This document shows, piece by piece, positions 26,920 through 29,365 of a stretch of DNA of 29,365 nt. The position numbers and the translations under genes were made by a program. This DNA is from a virus. The first letter of the stretch is position 1. The number at the start of each line of letters is the position of its first letter. Location of the stretch: IMG/VR virus record IMGVR_UViG_3300032323_000667, positions 1 to 29,365 of that record; one strand, given 5' to 3'. Below the pieces are notes generated by a model. It did not search any database, was not told where the DNA came from, and saw nothing but the letters and a program-made list of their open reading frames with translations.

Positions 26920-26947
26920 TTGACAAAATGTGCTATTATTATATTAA
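26920..26947 (+). promoter_or_regulatory. Possible sigma70-like promoter for gp55
   Basis: TTGACA at 26920-26925 is a perfect -35 box. The best-spaced -10 is TATTAA at 26942-26947 (16 bp). A host-type promoter would let gp55 be made before late transcription. Weak point: the start site would fall near 26954 and truncate the AGGAG at 26950-26954. Confidence 0.35.
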
Positions 26948-26949
26948 TC

Positions 26950-26954
26950 AGGAG
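26950..26954 (+). promoter_or_regulatory. Shine-Dalgarno of gp55
   Basis: AGGAG lies 11 nt before the ATG at 26966, slightly longer than usual. It is the only strong site in the gap on this strand and fixes the gp55 start. Confidence 0.55.
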
Positions 26955-26965
26955 ACCTCTATAGA

Positions 26966-27817
26966 ATGACACAACAACCAACAAAAGTAAAGTATTTGAC
27001 TAATAAGGATTTATTAAAAGAAATACATCTAAGCAAAAACACATATTGCACGTTTATCAAGCCGGAATATCATCAATACGATTTGATCATTCCTAATCTT
27101 GAAAAATTAAACATCAGAACTATTGCAGACGCTAAACGTAACAGAGCTGCTAGATTGTCTAAAGAAGCACACGAAGCTGCACAATCCGGGGGTAAAAAAA
27201 TACCTGCTAAAGAGTTTGAGATCGATTACAAAAAAATGAAAAAAGAAGATCTTGTCTTTAGAGTGATGACTTTTGAACATGTACCATTGGCTCCTGGGCG
27301 CAAGAAGACATTAAAAAATACCGCCGACAGTCACGAAAAAGTAAACTTTCCTCCTTTCCAACATTGGAAATATGACGACCAGGATAATCTTATCTGTGTA
27401 GGCAAAAGTCATTGGAAGGGTCCGTTAACAACAGGCAAGTTTAATAAAGAGCACGGGCAGATGACCAACAACCTAGCTCGTATGTTTTTGAAACTCTGTG
27501 AACGCTATGCAACTCGAGGCAACGTCCGAGGTTATACCTATAATGATGAAATGAAAGGGCAAGCCATTCTTCAACTAACTCAAATAGGACTACAATTCGA
27601 TGAAAGCAAATCTGATAATCCTTTCGCTTACTATACTGCTGCTGTCACTAATTCATTCGTTAGAATTATCAACATTGAGAAGCGCAATCAAAACATTCGA
27701 GACGACATTCTCGAAATGAACGGAATGAATCCAAGCTGGAGTAGACAAAACTCTGGAGGGTCCGGTGGCGGAGGTGGTGCTAGCGGTCCGGTTGAATCTG
27801 GCGGGGATTGGGATTGA
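26966..27817 (+). CDS. gp55: Late transcription sigma factor gp55
   Basis: The sigma region-2-like core lies at about residues 166-240: MTNNLARMFLKLCERYATRG, YNDEMKGQAILQLTQIGLQF, FDESKSDNPFAYYTAAVTNS and FVRIINIEKR. It matches the T4 gp55 pattern FDE.K..NP.AY.....N.F. The N-terminus (KVKYLTNKDLLKEI) also matches T4. In T4, gp55 replaces the host sigma on RNA polymerase, recognises TATAAATA, and is activated by the gp45 clamp. At 283 residues versus 185 in T4 it has about 130 extra residues between the N-terminal motif and the core. It ends in a Gly/Ser stretch (263-273) and GGDWD in place of the hydrophobic-acidic clamp-binding tail of T4. It is divergent from the structural operon it should activate and begins the plus-strand replication/recombination cluster. 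Confidence 0.9.
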   Translation: MTQQPTKVKYLTNKDLLKEIHLSKNTYCTFIKPEYHQYDLIIPNLEKLNIRTIADAKRNRAARLSKEAHEAAQSGGKKIPAKEFEIDYKKMKKEDLVFRVMTFEHVPLAPGRKKTLKNTADSHEKVNFPPFQHWKYDDQDNLICVGKSHWKGPLTTGKFNKEHGQMTNNLARMFLKLCERYATRGNVRGYTYNDEMKGQAILQLTQIGLQFDESKSDNPFAYYTAAVTNSFVRIINIEKRNQNIRDDILEMNGMNPSWSRQNSGGSGGGGGASGPVESGGDWD

Positions 27818-27842
27818 TCTTACAAGTTAAAGAATGTACAAT
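27814..27842 (+). promoter_or_regulatory. Possible promoter before gp47
   Basis: TTGATC (27814-27819, overlapping the gp55 stop) and TACAAT (27837-27842) are spaced by 17 bp. The start would fall at about 27849, giving an almost leaderless gp47 message. This would fit the lack of a Shine-Dalgarno, but such matches are common in AT-rich DNA. Confidence 0.25.
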
Positions 27843-27850
27843 ATTTTAAT

Positions 27851-28861
27851 ATGAATCTATTTAAAAAAGTAGCCTGTTTCACTGACATACACTTTGGATT
27901 GAAATCCGGAAGTCGTACACATAATCAAGACTGCGAAGATTTCGTCACTTGGTTCTGTGACACAGCTCAAGCACAGGGATGCGAAACAGCCATATTCCTA
28001 GGCGATTGGCATCATAATCGCAGTACCACTGATGTGAGTACTATGAACTATACTGTGAGTAACCTAGAAAAACTCAGTCAGAGCTTTGAACGAGTCTATT
28101 TCATTCTAGGTAATCACGATCTGTTCTACAAAGACAAGCGTGAAATAAACTCTATCGAGTTCATGCGACTGTTTCCTAACGTAGTGCCTATTAGAGATCC
28201 GCTTACACAGGGCGATGTTACTATTCTTCCTTGGTTAGTTGCAGACGAATGGAAGAATATTCCCAATATTAAAAGTCGATATATCTTTGGACATCTAGAA
28301 CTACCTAGCTTTTATATGAATGCTATGGTACAGATGCCAGATCATGGACAGTTGCAACGCACACACTTTGTTAATCAAGACTATGTGTTTACAGGCCACT
28401 TCCATAAACGCCAGCAATCAGCAAACATTGTCTACATCGGCAATGCTTTCCCGCACAACTATGCAGATGCCGGTGATGATGAACGAGGTATGATGATTTT
28501 AGAATGGGGCGGCAAGCCCGAATATCATACTTGGCCAGGTCAACCTATCTATAGAACCTACAAACTAAGTCAAATCATCGATTCGCCAGATACGTTGCTA
28601 CGTGAAAAAATGCATTGTAGGGTTACTATTGATCTACCTATTACCTTTGAAGAAGCTAACTTTATTAAAGAACAGTTTATTCCGCAGTACAATCTGCGAG
28701 AGTTAATGCTGATTCCAGAAAAAGTAGAAGTAGAATCAAACTCGGTGGCTATAGACATTAACTTTGAATCTGTAGACACTATTGTTATGAATCAAATCAA
28801 CGCCATTGATAGCGAAACTTATAACAAAGGCCTGCTTTTGGAGATTTATAAAGAACTATGA
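27851..28861 (+). CDS. gp47: Recombination nuclease subunit gp47 (Mre11/SbcD-like)
   Basis: All metallophosphoesterase motifs are present and spaced as in Mre11: DIH (D12, H14), GDWHHNR (D52), GNHD (N88, H89), GH (H148) and GHFHKR (H183, H185). The length of 336 residues equals T4 gp47 (339). With gp46 it forms a complex that resects DNA ends for recombination-dependent replication and repair and degrades host DNA. The C-terminal about 100 residues form the capping and gp46-contact region. It starts 33 nt after gp55 without a visible Shine-Dalgarno and ends with an ATGA overlap with gp46, so the two subunits are translationally coupled. The gene order 55-47-46 is that of T4. Confidence 0.96.
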   Translation: MNLFKKVACFTDIHFGLKSGSRTHNQDCEDFVTWFCDTAQAQGCETAIFLGDWHHNRSTTDVSTMNYTVSNLEKLSQSFERVYFILGNHDLFYKDKREINSIEFMRLFPNVVPIRDPLTQGDVTILPWLVADEWKNIPNIKSRYIFGHLELPSFYMNAMVQMPDHGQLQRTHFVNQDYVFTGHFHKRQQSANIVYIGNAFPHNYADAGDDERGMMILEWGGKPEYHTWPGQPIYRTYKLSQIIDSPDTLLREKMHCRVTIDLPITFEEANFIKEQFIPQYNLRELMLIPEKVEVESNSVAIDINFESVDTIVMNQINAIDSETYNKGLLLEIYKEL

Positions 28862-29365
28862 TTAAGATTAAAAATCTTACTGTACGAAATTTTATGAGCG
28901 TGGGTAATCAAACCCAAGCTATCGACTTTGATCGAGGACAGTTAACTTTAGTATTAGGTGAAAACTTAGACCTAGGTGGGGATGATAGCGGTGCTCGTAA
29001 CGGCACAGGTAAAACTACAATCATCAACGGACTAAGCTATTCTATCTACGGTCAAGCGTTAACCAACATCAAGAAAGATAATCTTGTTAACAAGATCAAC
29101 GGAAAAAATATGTTGGTCACTGTAACGTTTGAAAAGAACGGTATCGAATATCATATCGAACGTGGTCGCAAACCTAATCTACTGAAGTTTAGCATTAACG
29201 GTGCTGAACAAGAATCTGACGATCAAGATGAAAGTCAAGGCGATAGCAGAGAAACCCAAAAAGCCATCGAAGAGCTATTTGGTATGAGTCATGAGATGTT
29301 CAAACATCTTGTTGCTTTGAACACTTACACAGAACCATTCCTTTCTATGAAGGCTGCTGATCAAC
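28858..29365 (+). CDS. gp46: Recombination nuclease ATPase subunit gp46 (Rad50/SbcC-like), 3' end outside window
   Basis: Only the first 169 residues are visible. FMSVGNQTQAIDFDRGQLTL is followed by the P-loop ARNGTGKT (A46-T53), IINGLSYSIYGQAL, and IERGRKPNLLKFSING near residue 100, then ELFGMSHEMFKHLV. This is the T4 gp46 layout (NIMSVG, P-loop, RG.KPN, GMS...FK). Relative to T4, about ten acidic/Gly residues (about 36-45) are inserted just before the P-loop, and the first P-loop glycine is Ala, still consistent with the [AG]x4GK[ST] pattern. An acidic Asp/Glu/Ser segment lies near residues 118-133. It would pair with gp47 as the ATP-driven clamp. The start overlaps the gp47 stop (ATGA). 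Confidence 0.95.
   Translation, partial: MIKIKNLTVRNFMSVGNQTQAIDFDRGQLTLVLGENLDLGGDDSGARNGTGKTTIINGLSYSIYGQALTNIKKDNLVNKINGKNMLVTVTFEKNGIEYHIERGRKPNLLKFSINGAEQESDDQDESQGDSRETQKAIEELFGMSHEMFKHLVALNTYTEPFLSMKAADQ

Noticed and set aside
26495-26923. 142-codon plus-strand frame opposite the gp48-like gene, extending into the divergent gap
   Set aside because: It is antisense to the low-complexity Ser/Ala/Gly region, which yields an artificial Ala/Leu/Pro-rich open frame, and it has no ribosome-binding site.
1-29365. tRNA genes, CRISPR arrays, insertion sequences, attachment sites
   Set aside because: None seen. Almost every base is in a coding frame, and no direct-repeat array, transposase motif or cloverleaf-like segment was noticed.

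Overview
This window is a piece of the genome of a T4-like, contractile-tailed bacteriophage of the marine (cyanophage/pelagiphage-like) type. The DNA is AT-rich. It is almost entirely coding, with intergenic gaps of 1 to 73 bases. It joins the baseplate/tail-fibre cluster on the minus strand to the start of the late-sigma and recombination cluster on the plus strand. Protein signatures match T4 gp53, gp5, gp25, gp6, gp55, gp47 and gp46 in T4-like order. No metabolic gene, tRNA, integrase or other host marker is present, so the host cannot be named from the sequence.

Leftward (minus-strand) block, in transcription order from 26892 down to 1: a gp48/gp54-like tail-tube cap, gp53, a large gp27-like hub candidate, a gp5 spike without lysozyme, gp25, a long gp6, a giant 4606-residue virion protein, an unknown 222-residue protein, a tail-collar fibre protein, and a second fibre-like paralogue cut by the window edge. 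Most genes are separated by 1-10 bases and most have Shine-Dalgarno sequences, as in a co-transcribed virion operon. The octamer AATAAATA, one base from the T4 late promoter core TATAAATA, occurs exactly three times on this strand. Each copy sits just upstream of a gene start (gp48-like, gp6, 222-residue gene).

Rightward (plus-strand) block, from 26966: gp55 (late sigma factor), gp47 (Mre11-like nuclease) and the start of gp46 (Rad50-like ATPase), the last two overlapping by ATGA. The logic is T4-like. gp55, divergently transcribed from the structural genes across a 73-base region, would direct polymerase to the three late elements and so switch on the tail genes. gp46/gp47 process DNA ends for recombination-dependent replication, to which late transcription is coupled in T4.

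The most unusual object is the giant gene at 3982-17802. It lies where T4 carries genes 7 to 11 and encodes a roughly 0.5-MDa mosaic of beta modules. These include seven short aromatic carbohydrate-binding-like modules, a six-repeat FG-GAP type beta-propeller in which three consecutive repeats each contain one of those modules, glycine-rich GxGY repeats, and a long C-terminal run of beta-sandwich-like units. This looks like an elaborate baseplate or host-contact structure. There is no gene-free stretch longer than 300 bases.
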